Positions 50,861-59,380 are shown, counted from the stretch's first letter. The stretch: 64,000 nucleotides of DNA from JAFGCL01 sp964423835 (GCA_964423835.1 CAYRGJ010000004.1:62001-126000); one strand, 5' to 3'. Notes: generated by a model from the sequence alone, not told the origin. Translations and numbers: made by a program.

Positions 50861-52404
50861 CGCCTGGCCCCCATGACCGCCAGCCCGGCAGTAAGGGCCA
50901 CCCCCAGGCCCAGCAGTATCCATGCCCACACTGCCCAGCCAGAACGGTCCTGGCCATCAGGAGTCTCTGGCTCCTGCTCACTAGTGCCGGTGCTAAAACG
51001 CGTTTCTGCCGACCAGTCCGAGCGAGTGCCGTGGTTGTCCTGGTACATCACTCTCCAGGCATAGCTGGCGTCAGCGGTCAGTGACCCGGAGGGCACGGTG
51101 ATGGAAGTGAGGTTGGAGGTATCCCAACCGCTGTCAAGAACGGGGTTGGAGTAGGTCCCCGGACTGGTGGTGATCTGCCAGCGGGAAGCAGCATGGACAT
51201 CCCCCGTGTCGGGATCTGAGAAGGCAGACGCCTGCAGCGTCGGAGTGCGGCTCTCCGCGGTCGAGTTATCGCCTGGCGCAGTATTGACGGGCAGCGCGGG
51301 CGGCTGGTCAGACGACAGGTACGCGTATGTCAGGCCAGAGTGGCTGAAGGCTATGGCCGGACTGCCTCTGGAGTCGAATACCAGGAGAGGACTGCCGTAC
51401 ACATCCCCGGGGCGGTTGGAGGTCCAAACTCCGACCACATTCCAGTCTGTCGCGACGCGTTCAGCACACCACATGGAGGCTCCGCTCCGTGTCCCGGCAC
51501 CCCAGGCGGCAAAGGGGATCCCGCTTGAGTTGAATCCGAGGGCGCAGTGGTCAGTCAGGTAGTTGCCGGCTCCACCGACTCGTTGCGTGGTCCAGGTAGC
51601 CCCGTTCCATGAAGCATAGTTGGCTCCTGTATTGTAGGCAGACTCAGCCCAGATGTAGAACAACGCCGGGTTGCCGCCCGGATCGAAGGCCAGAGACGTG
51701 GTGATCACCTGCATCGCCCCATAGGTGGTGTCCTCCCAGGCGGTCTGTACATCCCAGGAGCTGCCGCTCCAGTGGGCGTACCTGAGCGCATACCCGCTGC
51801 CATAGCTGATTCCGGGATTGCCGGCCAGATCGAAGGCCAGGCACCCGCCCCGTCCGCTGTCTATTGTCCTGATCTCCCACGAGTTGCCAGCCAGTCGGGC
51901 GTACTTGAGAGCGCCTGCGCCATCGGTATAGACGATGGACGGACTGCCGGCCGGGTCGAAGGCCAGGAACTCCTGTCCGTTCTCTCTGCCGGCGGCGCCA
52001 TCCACGGTCTGGACGTCCCATCCAGAGCCATTGTGGCGGGCATACTTGAGGCCGGTGCTGACGGTGTAGGCAATGCCCGGGCTATCGTTCCGGTCAAAGC
52101 GCAGACAGCCGCTGCCGCCGCCGTTGTCAACCAACTGGATGTCCCATGAGACGCCGTTCCAGCGGGCGTACTGCAGGCCGCCGCTGCCCTGGTAGGCAAT
52201 GGCGGGAATGCCGTTTGAGTCGCAGGCTAGCGACGGCATGTAACCAAGAGGGTCCACCACCTCCAGTCTCCAGGTGGCATCGCCGGCCTGCGCCGTGACG
52301 CTTCTCAGGCCGGCCGGAAGGGCTGCCAGTGCCGCACCTGCCACTAGACAGAGCGCCAGCGCCAGTCTTGCCAGTGCCCGTGGCCCGCGTTCGCTGCACC
52401 GCAC
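50857..52404 (-). CDS. Secreted repeat protein with C-terminal membrane anchor
   Basis: Protein of 515 residues. From the GTG at 52404 (GAGGG upstream) the N-terminus is a proper signal peptide (RALARLALALCLVAGAALAA). It is followed by about seven repeats of 40-50 residues of the form LAFDPAGSPSIVYTDGAG-LKYARLAGNSWEIRTID, probably a beta-propeller. A fibronectin-III-like domain (about 390-480) and one transmembrane helix near the C-terminus (WAVWAWILLGLGVALTAGLAV) end it. The frame is open upstream to 52581 without signal-peptide features. The overall plan matches the surface protein at 19112-21238. Confidence 0.78.
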   Translation of the reverse strand: MRCSERGPRALARLALALCLVAGAALAALPAGLRSVTAQAGDATWRLEVVDPLGYMPSLACDSNGIPAIAYQGSGGLQYARWNGVSWDIQLVDNGGGSGCLRFDRNDSPGIAYTVSTGLKYARHNGSGWDVQTVDGAAGRENGQEFLAFDPAGSPSIVYTDGAGALKYARLAGNSWEIRTIDSGRGGCLAFDLAGNPGISYGSGYALRYAHWSGSSWDVQTAWEDTTYGAMQVITTSLAFDPGGNPALFYIWAESAYNTGANYASWNGATWTTQRVGGAGNYLTDHCALGFNSSGIPFAAWGAGTRSGASMWCAERVATDWNVVGVWTSNRPGDVYGSPLLVFDSRGSPAIAFSHSGLTYAYLSSDQPPALPVNTAPGDNSTAESRTPTLQASAFSDPDTGDVHAASRWQITTSPGTYSNPVLDSGWDTSNLTSITVPSGSLTADASYAWRVMYQDNHGTRSDWSAETRFSTGTSEQEPETPDGQDRSGWAVWAWILLGLGVALTAGLAVMGARR

Positions 52405-52585
52405 TATCTCACCCTCGCCGGCGGGACGAGTGCTATTCCATGGCTCACTGGGATCATGTGCCATAGTCGCATATAATCTATGACGACTGTCAAGTACGAG
52501 AAGTTCCAGCTGGCAATGGGCCGGACGGAAGGAGACGGGCGCGCCGGCGCCGGAGCGCCGCCAGGCTGGATCGCCGTTCACCCGC

Positions 52586-53944
52586 TCACAGCAGCGGCAG
52601 GTAGCGCTTCAGCTCGAAGTCGGTGACCGCGGTGCGGTAGAGGTCCCACTCCATCTTCTTGTTCCGGATGAAGCTGTTGAAGACGTGGTCTCCCAGGGCC
52701 TTCCTGAGCAGCTTGCTGCCCTCGGCTACCTCGATGGCCTCCACCAGGCTGCCCGGCAGGGTCTTGATGCCCTTCTTCGCCCTCTCCTCGGGCTTCAGCT
52801 CGTAGACGTTCTCCTCCGAGGGCTCCGGCAGGGCGTAGCCCTTCTCGATGCCCTCCAGCCCCGCCGCCAGGATGACGCTGAAGCACAGGTAGGGGTTGCA
52901 GGCCGGGTCGGGGGAGCGCAGCTCCAGCCGGGTGGAGTTCTCCTGGCCGGGCTGGTACTGCGGCAGGCGGACGAGGTCCGAGCGGTTGCGGCGGGCCCAG
53001 GTGATGTAGACCGGCGCCTCGTAGCCGGGGACCAGCCGCTTGTAGGAGTTGACCCACTGGTTGGTGACCAGGGTGATCTCGGCGACGTGCTTGAGCAATC
53101 CGGCCATGAAGCCCTTGCCCGTCTTCGACAGGTGGTACTTGTCGCTCTTCTCGAAGAAGGCATTGCGCTCCCCCTGGAAGAGCGATATGTGCACGTGCAT
53201 GCCGCTGCCGTTGAGGGTGGCCACCGGCTTGGGCATGAAGGTGGCGTAGACGCCGTGCTTCTGGGCCACTTCCTTGACCGCTATGCGGTAGACCATGACG
53301 TTGTCGGCCATCCGCAAGGCGTCGGTGTAGCGCAGGTCGATCTCGTGCTGGCTGGGGGATCCCTCGTGGTGGGCGTACTCCACGTTGACGCCCATCTGCT
53401 CCAGGGTGATGATGGTCTGCCGGCGGTACTCGCTGGCCAGGTTGGGAGGCGTCACGTCGAAGTAGCCACCCTTGTCCAGGGGAGTAGTGTCCTCGTTGCT
53501 GGGGAAGTAGAAGAACTCCAGCTCCGGCCCGATGTTGCAGGTGAAGCCCATCTCGGCCGCCCGGCGCAGGTTCTGCTTCAGCACCTGCCGGGGATCGCCC
53601 TCGAACGGCCGCCCGTCCGGCCAGTGGATGTCGCAGAACATCTTGCCGGTGGCGTGGTCCATGGGCCGCCAGGGGATGATGGAGTAGGTGTCCGGATCGG
53701 GCCGGGCGATCATGTCGCTCTCGTAGATGCGGACGAAGCCCTCCACGGACGAGCCGTCGAAGCCCAGGCCGTCTGCGAAGGCCCGGTCCAGCTCCTCCAC
53801 CCTCACCGAGAAGCTCTTCAGGAAGCCCAGGATGTCGGTGAACCACATCCGGACGAACTTGACGTTCTGCTCCTTCATCTGGCGGAGCACCCGCTCCCTG
53901 GCGTCAGCTGCCTTCTTCCGCGGTCTCGGTGCTTTCGCTGCCAT
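52586..53944 (-). CDS. glnA: Glutamine synthetase, type I
   Basis: GS-I enzyme of 452 residues (glutamate + ammonia + ATP to glutamine). The active-site blocks are present: GFDGSSVEGF, the metal Glu residues in CNIGPELEFF, HHEGSPSQHEIDLRY, NGSGMHVHISL and the phosphate site RNRSDLVR. The C-terminal region ENVYELKPEERAKKGIKTLPGSL resembles GSI-alpha and lacks the adenylylation Tyr loop, so control is probably by feedback. It is 14 bases downstream of thrS. Confidence 0.95.
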   Translation of the reverse strand: MAAKAPRPRKKAADARERVLRQMKEQNVKFVRMWFTDILGFLKSFSVRVEELDRAFADGLGFDGSSVEGFVRIYESDMIARPDPDTYSIIPWRPMDHATGKMFCDIHWPDGRPFEGDPRQVLKQNLRRAAEMGFTCNIGPELEFFYFPSNEDTTPLDKGGYFDVTPPNLASEYRRQTIITLEQMGVNVEYAHHEGSPSQHEIDLRYTDALRMADNVMVYRIAVKEVAQKHGVYATFMPKPVATLNGSGMHVHISLFQGERNAFFEKSDKYHLSKTGKGFMAGLLKHVAEITLVTNQWVNSYKRLVPGYEAPVYITWARRNRSDLVRLPQYQPGQENSTRLELRSPDPACNPYLCFSVILAAGLEGIEKGYALPEPSEENVYELKPEERAKKGIKTLPGSLVEAIEVAEGSKLLRKALGDHVFNSFIRNKKMEWDLYRTAVTDFELKRYLPLL

Positions 53945-53958
53945 CTCCTGCTCCTTCC

Positions 53959-55704
53959 TCACGTCTTGGACTCCACCGCCTTCTTGGCCAGGACCCTGAA
54001 CTCGGACAGGGGGCCGCGGCCCAGGTCCTCGCCGCTGCGCAGGCGCACGGAGACGGCCTCCTCGGCCACCTCCTTGTCGCCCAACACCAGCATGTACGGT
54101 ATCTTCTGCAGCTGCGCCTCGCGGATCTTGGAGTTCATCCTCTCCGAGCGCGAGTCGATCTGGACCCGCAGCCCGTCCGCGGTCAGCTCCGCCTGCACCT
54201 TGCGGGCGTAGTCCAGGTGGCGGTCAGCGATGGGGATGATCATGACCTGCACCGGCGCCAGCCATACCGGGAAGGCCCCGCCACAGTTTTCCACCAGGAC
54301 GCCGAAGAAGCGCTCCAGGCTGCCCATCAGGGCCCGGTGCACCATGTACGGCCGCCTCTCCTTGCCGTCCTCGCCGATGAAGGTCATGTCGAAGCGCTCC
54401 GGGAGGTTGAAGTCGAACTGGATGGTGGAGCACTGCCAGTAACGGCCCAGCACGTCCTTGATCTTGATGTCGATCTTGGGCCCGTAGAATACCGCCTCGC
54501 CTTCCTTCCTCTCGTGAGGCAGGCTGCGGGCGTCCAGGGCCTTGATCAGCGAACGCTCCGCCTGGCCCCACATGTCGTCGCTGCCGGCATACTTGCCCAG
54601 GTTGGCCGGATCCCGCACGGAAAGCTCCACCTTGTAGTCATCGAAGCCAAAGGCGCGCAGGATGCTGGTGCAGAAGTCCAGGACACGCAGGATTTCATCC
54701 TCGATCTGCTCCGGCGTGCAGACGATGTGCGCGTCGTCCTGGGTGAAGCCGCGGACGCGCAGCAGGCCGTGCAGTGTTCCGCTGCGCTCGTAGCGGTAGA
54801 CGGTGCCCAGCTCCGCCCACCGCAACGGCAGCTCGCGGTAGGAGCGCAGCCGGGTCTTGTAGATCAGGATGTGGAAGGGGCAGTTCATGGGCTTGATGTA
54901 GTAGTCCTGCTCGTCGATCTGCATCGGCGCGTACATGCTGTCCTTGTAGAAGCCGAGGTGCCCCGAGGTCTGCCACAGGTGCGCCCGGCCGATGTGCGGG
55001 GTGAAGACAATGTCGTATCCGCTCTCCAGGTGGCGCTGGCGCCAGTAGTCCTCGATGAGCACGCGGACCAGCCCCCCCTTGGGATGCCAGTAGGCCAGCC
55101 CGGGCCCGGCATCCTCGTGGAAGCTGATCAGGTCCAGCTGCTTAAGCAGGCGGCGGTGGTCGCGGGCCTCGATCTCCGCCAGCTTCTTCAGGTGAGCATC
55201 GAGCTCGGCCTGCGTCTCGAAAGCGGTGGCGTAGATGCGCTGCAGCATGGGCCGCTTCTCGTCGCCGCGCCAGTAGGCCCCGGCGATGCTGAGCAGCTTG
55301 AAGGCCCCGATCTCTCCCGTGGAGGCCACGTGGGGCCCGCGGCAGAGGTCCACAAAGGCGCCGCTGCGATAGATGGTCACCGTCTGGTCGGACAGGTCGG
55401 CGATCAGCTCCAGCTTGTAAGGCTGAGAGGCGAAGATCTGGCGGGCCTGCTCGCGGTCGACCTCTTCCCGCACAAAAGGCGCCCTGGCCTTCGCCACCTT
55501 CCGCATGTTCTCCTCGATGGCGGCCAGGTCCTCCGGCACCAGGGGCCGGGGGAGGTCGAAGTCGTAGTAGAAGCCGTCCTCGATGGGCGGGCCGATGGCG
55601 AACTTGGCCTCCGGGAAGAGCATCTTCACCGCCTCCGCCATCACATGGGAGGCGGAGTGCCGCATGGTATCCAGCCTGGTCTTGTCGCCTGTTGCTTCGC
55701 TCAT
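53959..55704 (-). CDS. thrS: Threonyl-tRNA synthetase
   Basis: Class II synthetase of 581 residues. It begins directly with the editing domain (MRHSASHVMAEAV with HxxxH, DLCRGPHVASTG with the Cys/His pair), so the N-terminal TGS domain of E. coli ThrRS (642 residues) is missing while editing should remain. Motif 1-3 regions include the zinc Cys in KPMNCPFHI and TVYRYERSGTLHGLLRVRGF. The anticodon domain is at the C-terminus. Upstream lie two hairpins and an orphan insertion-sequence end. Confidence 0.96.
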   Translation of the reverse strand: MSEATGDKTRLDTMRHSASHVMAEAVKMLFPEAKFAIGPPIEDGFYYDFDLPRPLVPEDLAAIEENMRKVAKARAPFVREEVDREQARQIFASQPYKLELIADLSDQTVTIYRSGAFVDLCRGPHVASTGEIGAFKLLSIAGAYWRGDEKRPMLQRIYATAFETQAELDAHLKKLAEIEARDHRRLLKQLDLISFHEDAGPGLAYWHPKGGLVRVLIEDYWRQRHLESGYDIVFTPHIGRAHLWQTSGHLGFYKDSMYAPMQIDEQDYYIKPMNCPFHILIYKTRLRSYRELPLRWAELGTVYRYERSGTLHGLLRVRGFTQDDAHIVCTPEQIEDEILRVLDFCTSILRAFGFDDYKVELSVRDPANLGKYAGSDDMWGQAERSLIKALDARSLPHERKEGEAVFYGPKIDIKIKDVLGRYWQCSTIQFDFNLPERFDMTFIGEDGKERRPYMVHRALMGSLERFFGVLVENCGGAFPVWLAPVQVMIIPIADRHLDYARKVQAELTADGLRVQIDSRSERMNSKIREAQLQKIPYMLVLGDKEVAEEAVSVRLRSGEDLGRGPLSEFRVLAKKAVESKT

Positions 55705-55724
55705 TGCTGCTCCGATCTATGACA

Positions 55725-55782
55725 GAACCTCTCGGCCCTGGGCGCGAGAGGTTCGAAGGCCGTGGTGACCGCCGAGGTCACC
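55725..55782 (-). promoter_or_regulatory. Two tandem hairpins in the thrS leader
   Basis: In the transcript order (minus strand) a 7-bp stem (GGTGACC/GGTCACC, 5-base loop, 55782-55764) is followed by a 10-bp perfect stem (GAACCTCTCG/CGAGAGGTTC, 10-base loop, 55754-55725) ending 20 bases before the thrS start. No T-run follows and no T-box consensus (AGGGTGG) is seen. The second stem may control access to the ribosome-binding site. Confidence 0.5.
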
Positions 55783-55800
55783 CACTTATTCTGACGTTCT

Positions 55801-55920
55801 CCTCATGGCCAAAGCCAAGGGATTCTTTCTCGCCGAAGCGAGCAACGCTGAAGAGCCTTGCGTCTTCAGCGGGGGACGCCATCGCCCCGACTACTGGAGA
55901 GCCTGGACCCTCCAGATACT
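55801..55920 (-). ncRNA. Orphan IS605-type right end / omega-RNA-like segment
   Basis: About 120 bases strongly similar to the 3' end of the tnpB element at 56020-56145, including the last 20 or so codons of a tnpB (KYLEGPGSPVVGAMASP) and the terminal hairpin CCTTGGCTTTGGCCATGAGG. Stems co-vary with the other copy: CTCG/CGAG here against CCCG/CGGG there, and CGCTGAAG/CTTCAGCG against CATC/GATG. No tnpB gene belongs to this copy. It lies 97 bases upstream of thrS and in the same direction. Confidence 0.6.
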
Positions 55921-55998
55921 TCGCACTCAGCGGTTCACATTGTACGCAGAAATCTGCTTCCCGCAACCCGCTATCTTGATTCTCAATGTGCGCCATAG

Positions 55999-56007
55999 AT
56001 TATAGCA
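55999..56007 (-). promoter_or_regulatory. Extended -10 element reading toward thrS
   Basis: TGCTATAAT on the minus strand is a perfect extended -10 box (TGn plus TATAAT). No clear -35. Transcription from it would cross the orphan omega-RNA-like segment and the thrS hairpins. Confidence 0.5.
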
Positions 56008-56019
56008 TAGAAGGGATCG

Positions 56020-56145
56020 CCTCATGCCCATGCCTGAAGCCAGGGGATTCTTTCCCGCCGAGACGGGCAACATCAGAGCGCGTAACGCAACCCGATGGGG
56101 GACGCCATAACCCCGACTACTGGAGAGCCTAGACCCTCCAGATAC
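56020..56145 (-). ncRNA. Predicted omega-RNA (reRNA) scaffold of the TnpB element
   Basis: The 3' end of tnpB and the following 50 bases form a structured segment: CATC/GATG (56071-56097), CCCG/CGGG with a 6-base loop (56054-56067) and the right-end hairpin (56028-56047). TnpB omega-RNAs are known to come from exactly this place, and the guide would be the sequence just beyond position 56020. The second copy at 55801-55920 supports the folding by covariation. Confidence 0.6.
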
Positions 56146-57197
56146 CGGGCGCGTATGTTCCATGCGCCTACCGCGTCCCGATGATGGCGAAAGCCGCACC
56201 GGCACCGGTACTCCCGGCCATTCGGCTTGTGCCGTCCCCCGCACGCCGGGCAAGTCTGGGAGGTGTATGACTCATCCTGCAGTTCCACCGTCATACCCAG
56301 CGCCTCTGACTTGTAGGAGATCATCCACCGCGCCTTGCCCAGCAGCCACTGGTGCATCTTCTGGTTGGCCTTCGCTCCATAGTCGAGACCTTTCCTGATA
56401 TCCCGCACGTCCCCGACAACCACGGTCTGTACGCCTCCGGCATGGAGCGCAGAGACCAGCTTCGTGGTCTGCTTGTGCAGGATGTCCCTTACCTGATGGC
56501 CTGTTCTCCTGAGTATCCTTCCCTTTCTGGCCCTCAACCGCTTCCAGCGTCGCGAGCCTCGTTTCATCACGTCCAGCCTCGATGCTATCTCCGCCTTCTT
56601 CTTGTTCTGATACCGCCTCACTGACCGCAGGTGACGCCCGTTGTAGATACGGCAGTCCCGGCCCGTGTGGGTGACCGCCAGGTGGATCTCTCCCAGGTCT
56701 ACCCCGGCAACCTCGACGCCCAGCGGCGTGGCTACTGCCCTGGTGGCGTAGATGGCCCGCAGCTCATAGCCGGTGCCGCTCCAGCCCAGTTCCACCAGGG
56801 CCGGCAAGACCCATCTCCAGGGCACCACCAGAGGCTTGTTGCCCCTGCCATTCGACAGAAGGAGGTTGCCCTCTCGCAGTCTGATGGCCGCGCTCTTCCA
56901 CTGCACGCGATAGAAACGCCGCCTCTGTCGTGGAGGCTTGGCTTCACGGTCTTCCTTCCTCCGCACGCGCCATGACTTCAAGGCCGCGTAGAATGACTGG
57001 ACCACGGCATCGGCGCTGTGGGCATGAAGATCGTGGCTGTTCTGCCAGCGCATCATGCCGGACGGCTTGAGCCAGACACCCTTCTTCCGCACCACGCGCC
57101 AGAAGGCGACCACTGTGCGGGAGTAGAGTTCCCCTGATGCCAGTGCCAGGGCCTCGCACAGCGGATCGTCTACCTTCAGCTTGCGGACCCTGTACAT
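56073..57197 (-). CDS. tnpB: TnpB-family RNA-guided nuclease with relocated catalytic Glu
   Basis: TnpB of 374 residues. RuvC-I Asp 167 (GVDLGEIHLAV) and RuvC-III Asp 341 (RHHRDAVGAWN) are kept, and a zinc ribbon has Cys 316, 319, 332 and 334. At the RuvC-II position, where canonical TnpB has E, it reads VVVGDVRDIR (Gly 262); a Glu lies 47 residues on (Glu 309, LQDESYTSQTCP). This is the rearranged site described for Fanzor and related TnpBs. I start at the ATG at 57197, where the family begins (VRKLKVDDPLCEALAL); the frame is open to 57323 through the tnpA remnant. Confidence 0.9.
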   Translation of the reverse strand: MYRVRKLKVDDPLCEALALASGELYSRTVVAFWRVVRKKGVWLKPSGMMRWQNSHDLHAHSADAVVQSFYAALKSWRVRRKEDREAKPPRQRRRFYRVQWKSAAIRLREGNLLLSNGRGNKPLVVPWRWVLPALVELGWSGTGYELRAIYATRAVATPLGVEVAGVDLGEIHLAVTHTGRDCRIYNGRHLRSVRRYQNKKKAEIASRLDVMKRGSRRWKRLRARKGRILRRTGHQVRDILHKQTTKLVSALHAGGVQTVVVGDVRDIRKGLDYGAKANQKMHQWLLGKARWMISYKSEALGMTVELQDESYTSQTCPACGGRHKPNGREYRCRCGFRHHRDAVGAWNIRARYLEGLGSPVVGVMASPIGLRYAL

Positions 57198-57235
57198 CCC
57201 CTGCTTCACGAGACGATGTATCCCATACTGAGGGT

Positions 57236-57304
57236 CTACCTCCACACAACGTGGCAGATGCATGAATAGACGGTGTTCTTGTTGGAGTGGTGCTTCCTGA
57301 CCAT
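57236..57304 (-). pseudogene. Remnant of tnpA (Y1 transposase) start
   Basis: Frame of 22 codons, VRKHHSNKNTVYSCICHVVW then a stop, matching the beginning of IS200-type TnpA (tyrosine HUH transposase), whose HUH and Tyr motifs would follow. Everything after is deleted and the sequence runs straight into the tnpB start. So the element lost its transposase by deletion. Confidence 0.65.
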
Positions 57305-57356
57305 GCCAACAGTATACCACCATTCTCTATCCAATACGAGCCGGTCTTAGATGTCC

Positions 57357-58237
57357 TTATCCGCATGCCCAAAGGTCCAGGCGCGCCTCCGCCGCGGCCC
57401 GGTCGGCCGCGGTACCGTCGGTAACCACCAGCTTCGGGATCACCTCCCGGGCGGCGTCCTCCCCCTCCTTCACCGTTGCCGAAACGGGCAGGCCGCTCTG
57501 GGCGATGGCGCCCCGGAATAGCCCGGCCGCCTGGGGGGAGACGAGGAGCGAGAAGATGTTGAAGGCCCCCGCCGATTCGTCGGCCAGGGTCACCCTCTCC
57601 GGATCGCCTCCGAAGGCGGCGATGTTGTCCCGGACCCAGGTCAGGGCCTGGATGAGGTCCAGGGTGCCGTAGTTGCCGGAGTTGTCCAGCTCGGAGCCGG
57701 CCGCACTGCTCCTCAGGGCCTCGCAGGTGAACCATCCCAGCAGTCCCAGCCGGCAGTTGGCCCCGACCACGATCATGTTGGCTGCGGCCGCGAGGTTGGC
57801 CCCGTCGTAGCGCTCATCCGAGGCGGCCTCCCAGCTTGCCGCCCCCATGGATCCAGAAGTAGACTGGCAGGCCGTCCTAGTCCGACCTGGGCCGCCAGAT
57901 GTTGAGGTACAGGCAGTTCCTCGCTGCCCCTGACCTGGCCGGTGAGGTCGTACTGGGTGCACTCGGGGCCGAAATCGTAGGCGTTGAGAGGGGTCTCCCA
58001 GGGCTCGGGGTCGCGCGAGGCCTTCCAGCGCAGGTCCCCCTCCGGCGGTTCGGCGTAGGGGATCCCCTTCCAGACCATGGTTTCCTCTTCGAGGATCCGG
58101 CCCTTGACCGGGCCATACAGGGTCCGCACCTCGACGTCGCCTGTCCAGGTGGAGAGCCCTTCGTTCGGGCCTCGATCGCAGCCACCGGCGCTACCCAGCA
58201 GGCACGCCAATATGGACGACGCCGCTCTTCTCACCAT
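57357..58237 (-). pseudogene. Type B carboxylesterase, frameshifted and truncated
   Basis: The start (ATG 58237) encodes a lipoprotein signal (SSILACLLGSAGGC) and the family block YGPVKGRILEEETMVWKGIPYAEPPEGDLRW, given here in two parts of one run only by position (58150-58010). Near 57930 the frame slips to CLYLNIWRPRSD, then meets TAG, continues as GLPVYFWIHGGG, and slips again to ASDERYDGAN. After that GANCRLGLLGWF, NIAAFGGDPERVTL and a degenerate nucleophile elbow (DESAGA for GESAGA) follow. The C-terminal half is missing at the insertion-sequence border near 57350. Confidence 0.8.
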
Positions 58238-58305
58238 GGCCTTTCTTCTTCCAGGTTGGCCTTGTTCACGCCGGCGGCCGGGGCACGGAACGCAGCCGGC
58301 CCGGG

Positions 58306-59106
58306 TCACCCGGACCCCAGGAAGCCCAGCACCTCCTTGTTCCATTTGCCGCCGCTCAAGGCGTGCTCCGCTCCCTCGATGACGGCCAGCTTCGCCCCCT
58401 TGATCCCCGACGCCAGTTCCTGGGCGGAGCCCGGCGGCATGAGACGGTCGTTCTGGCCTGTGAGCACCATGGTAGGGGCCTGGATGCTGCCCAAACGGGC
58501 CTGTGCGTCGTGCGAGAGCATGGCCGCGAGCTGCCCTACCGGCACCTCTACCTTGCCCTGGCGGGCCTGCCGTTTGACCAGCGGCAGGGTCAGGGTCCGG
58601 GCCAGGCCGGCAAACGACACCGACAGCATCTGCACCATAAACTGCTGCAGCCGGGCCGGAGTCAGGTCCTCGGGCCTGGCCGGGTCCCACTCGGGATACG
58701 AGGCCTTGATCATCCCGGCCCACATGTCGCGGTGCCGCGGGCCTCCGGCGCTGGAGGCCGACAGGATGAGCTTGTCCACCCTCTCCGGCTGTCCGATGGC
58801 GATCTCCTGGGCCACCATGCCGCCCAGGGAGCCTCCCAGGATGTGGGCCTTCTTGATCTCCAGATGGTCCATAAGGCCCAGGGTGTCATCGGCGAGCATC
58901 CGGGTGGTGTAGAGACCCGGCGGCTTACCGGACTGGCCGAACCCCCGATTGTCGAAGGTGACGACGTGGTAGGACTTGCTGAAGGCGCGCACCGTGGAGA
59001 ACCAGAGGTTCTGGGCGCTGGCGAAACCGATGATGAGGACCAGGGGCGGCCCGCTGCCTTTGACGTTGTAGGCCAGGCTGGTACCGTTGACCGTGGCTGT
59101 CGGCAT
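58306..59106 (-). CDS. Alpha/beta hydrolase
   Basis: Alpha/beta-hydrolase of 266 residues. The nucleophile elbow is GGSLGG (near residue 93), the oxyanion strand LVLIIGFASA, the acid in TGQNDRLMPP and the His in IEGAEHALSG. It resembles the 3-oxoadipate enol-lactonase/carboxylesterase group. The substrate is unknown. It lies just upstream, in its own direction of reading, of the decayed carboxylesterase. Confidence 0.9.
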   Translation of the reverse strand: MPTATVNGTSLAYNVKGSGPPLVLIIGFASAQNLWFSTVRAFSKSYHVVTFDNRGFGQSGKPPGLYTTRMLADDTLGLMDHLEIKKAHILGGSLGGMVAQEIAIGQPERVDKLILSASSAGGPRHRDMWAGMIKASYPEWDPARPEDLTPARLQQFMVQMLSVSFAGLARTLTLPLVKRQARQGKVEVPVGQLAAMLSHDAQARLGSIQAPTMVLTGQNDRLMPPGSAQELASGIKGAKLAVIEGAEHALSGGKWNKEVLGFLGSG

Positions 59107-59380
59107 GTCACACCTCCTCAGTTGGATGACGGCGGCCTCGAATGGGGATCAGAGGCCCGTGATGCAACCGTTATCGGCGACAGGTCCGGTGGCTACTATC
59201 TCAGTGTAACGCCGGCCAGGCATGCGGACAATAGGAGATTCGGATAAGACACGATTCTGTCATGGCGCAGTGCAGAATCCCTTCCTGGCGAAGGCCGTCA
59301 AAGGCAAGCGCTGCAGCGCCCGGCCGGCCGAGGCCCGGGCGGTCCTGCTTCAGGTGGTGGGGGGGTGGTGGCCGGACAGC

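Larger units (their letters stand above)
56020..57335 (-). mobile_element. IS200/IS605-family element with tnpB and a tnpA stub
   Basis: Element of about 1.3 kb, boundaries approximate. It holds a tnpB gene, a 22-codon remnant of the start of tnpA at the left end (57236-57304), and a right-end hairpin (CCCCTGGCTTCAGGCATGGG on the minus strand). Without a TnpA it cannot move by itself. On the left it abuts a truncated carboxylesterase gene, which it may have disrupted. Confidence 0.75.

Noticed and set aside
55725..55782. T-box riboswitch upstream of thrS
   Set aside because: No AGGGTGG-like T-box sequence, no specifier loop I can place and no terminator T-run. Only two hairpins are supported.
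56073..57197. Nuclease-dead TnpB (TldR-like repressor)
   Set aside because: Both RuvC aspartates and the zinc ribbon are kept, and a downstream Glu is at the spacing expected of the rearranged active site, so inactivation is not the best reading.
57357..58237. In-frame TAG in the carboxylesterase as a recoded (pyrrolysine-type) codon
   Set aside because: Two independent frameshifts, a degraded nucleophile elbow and loss of the C-terminus show ordinary gene decay.
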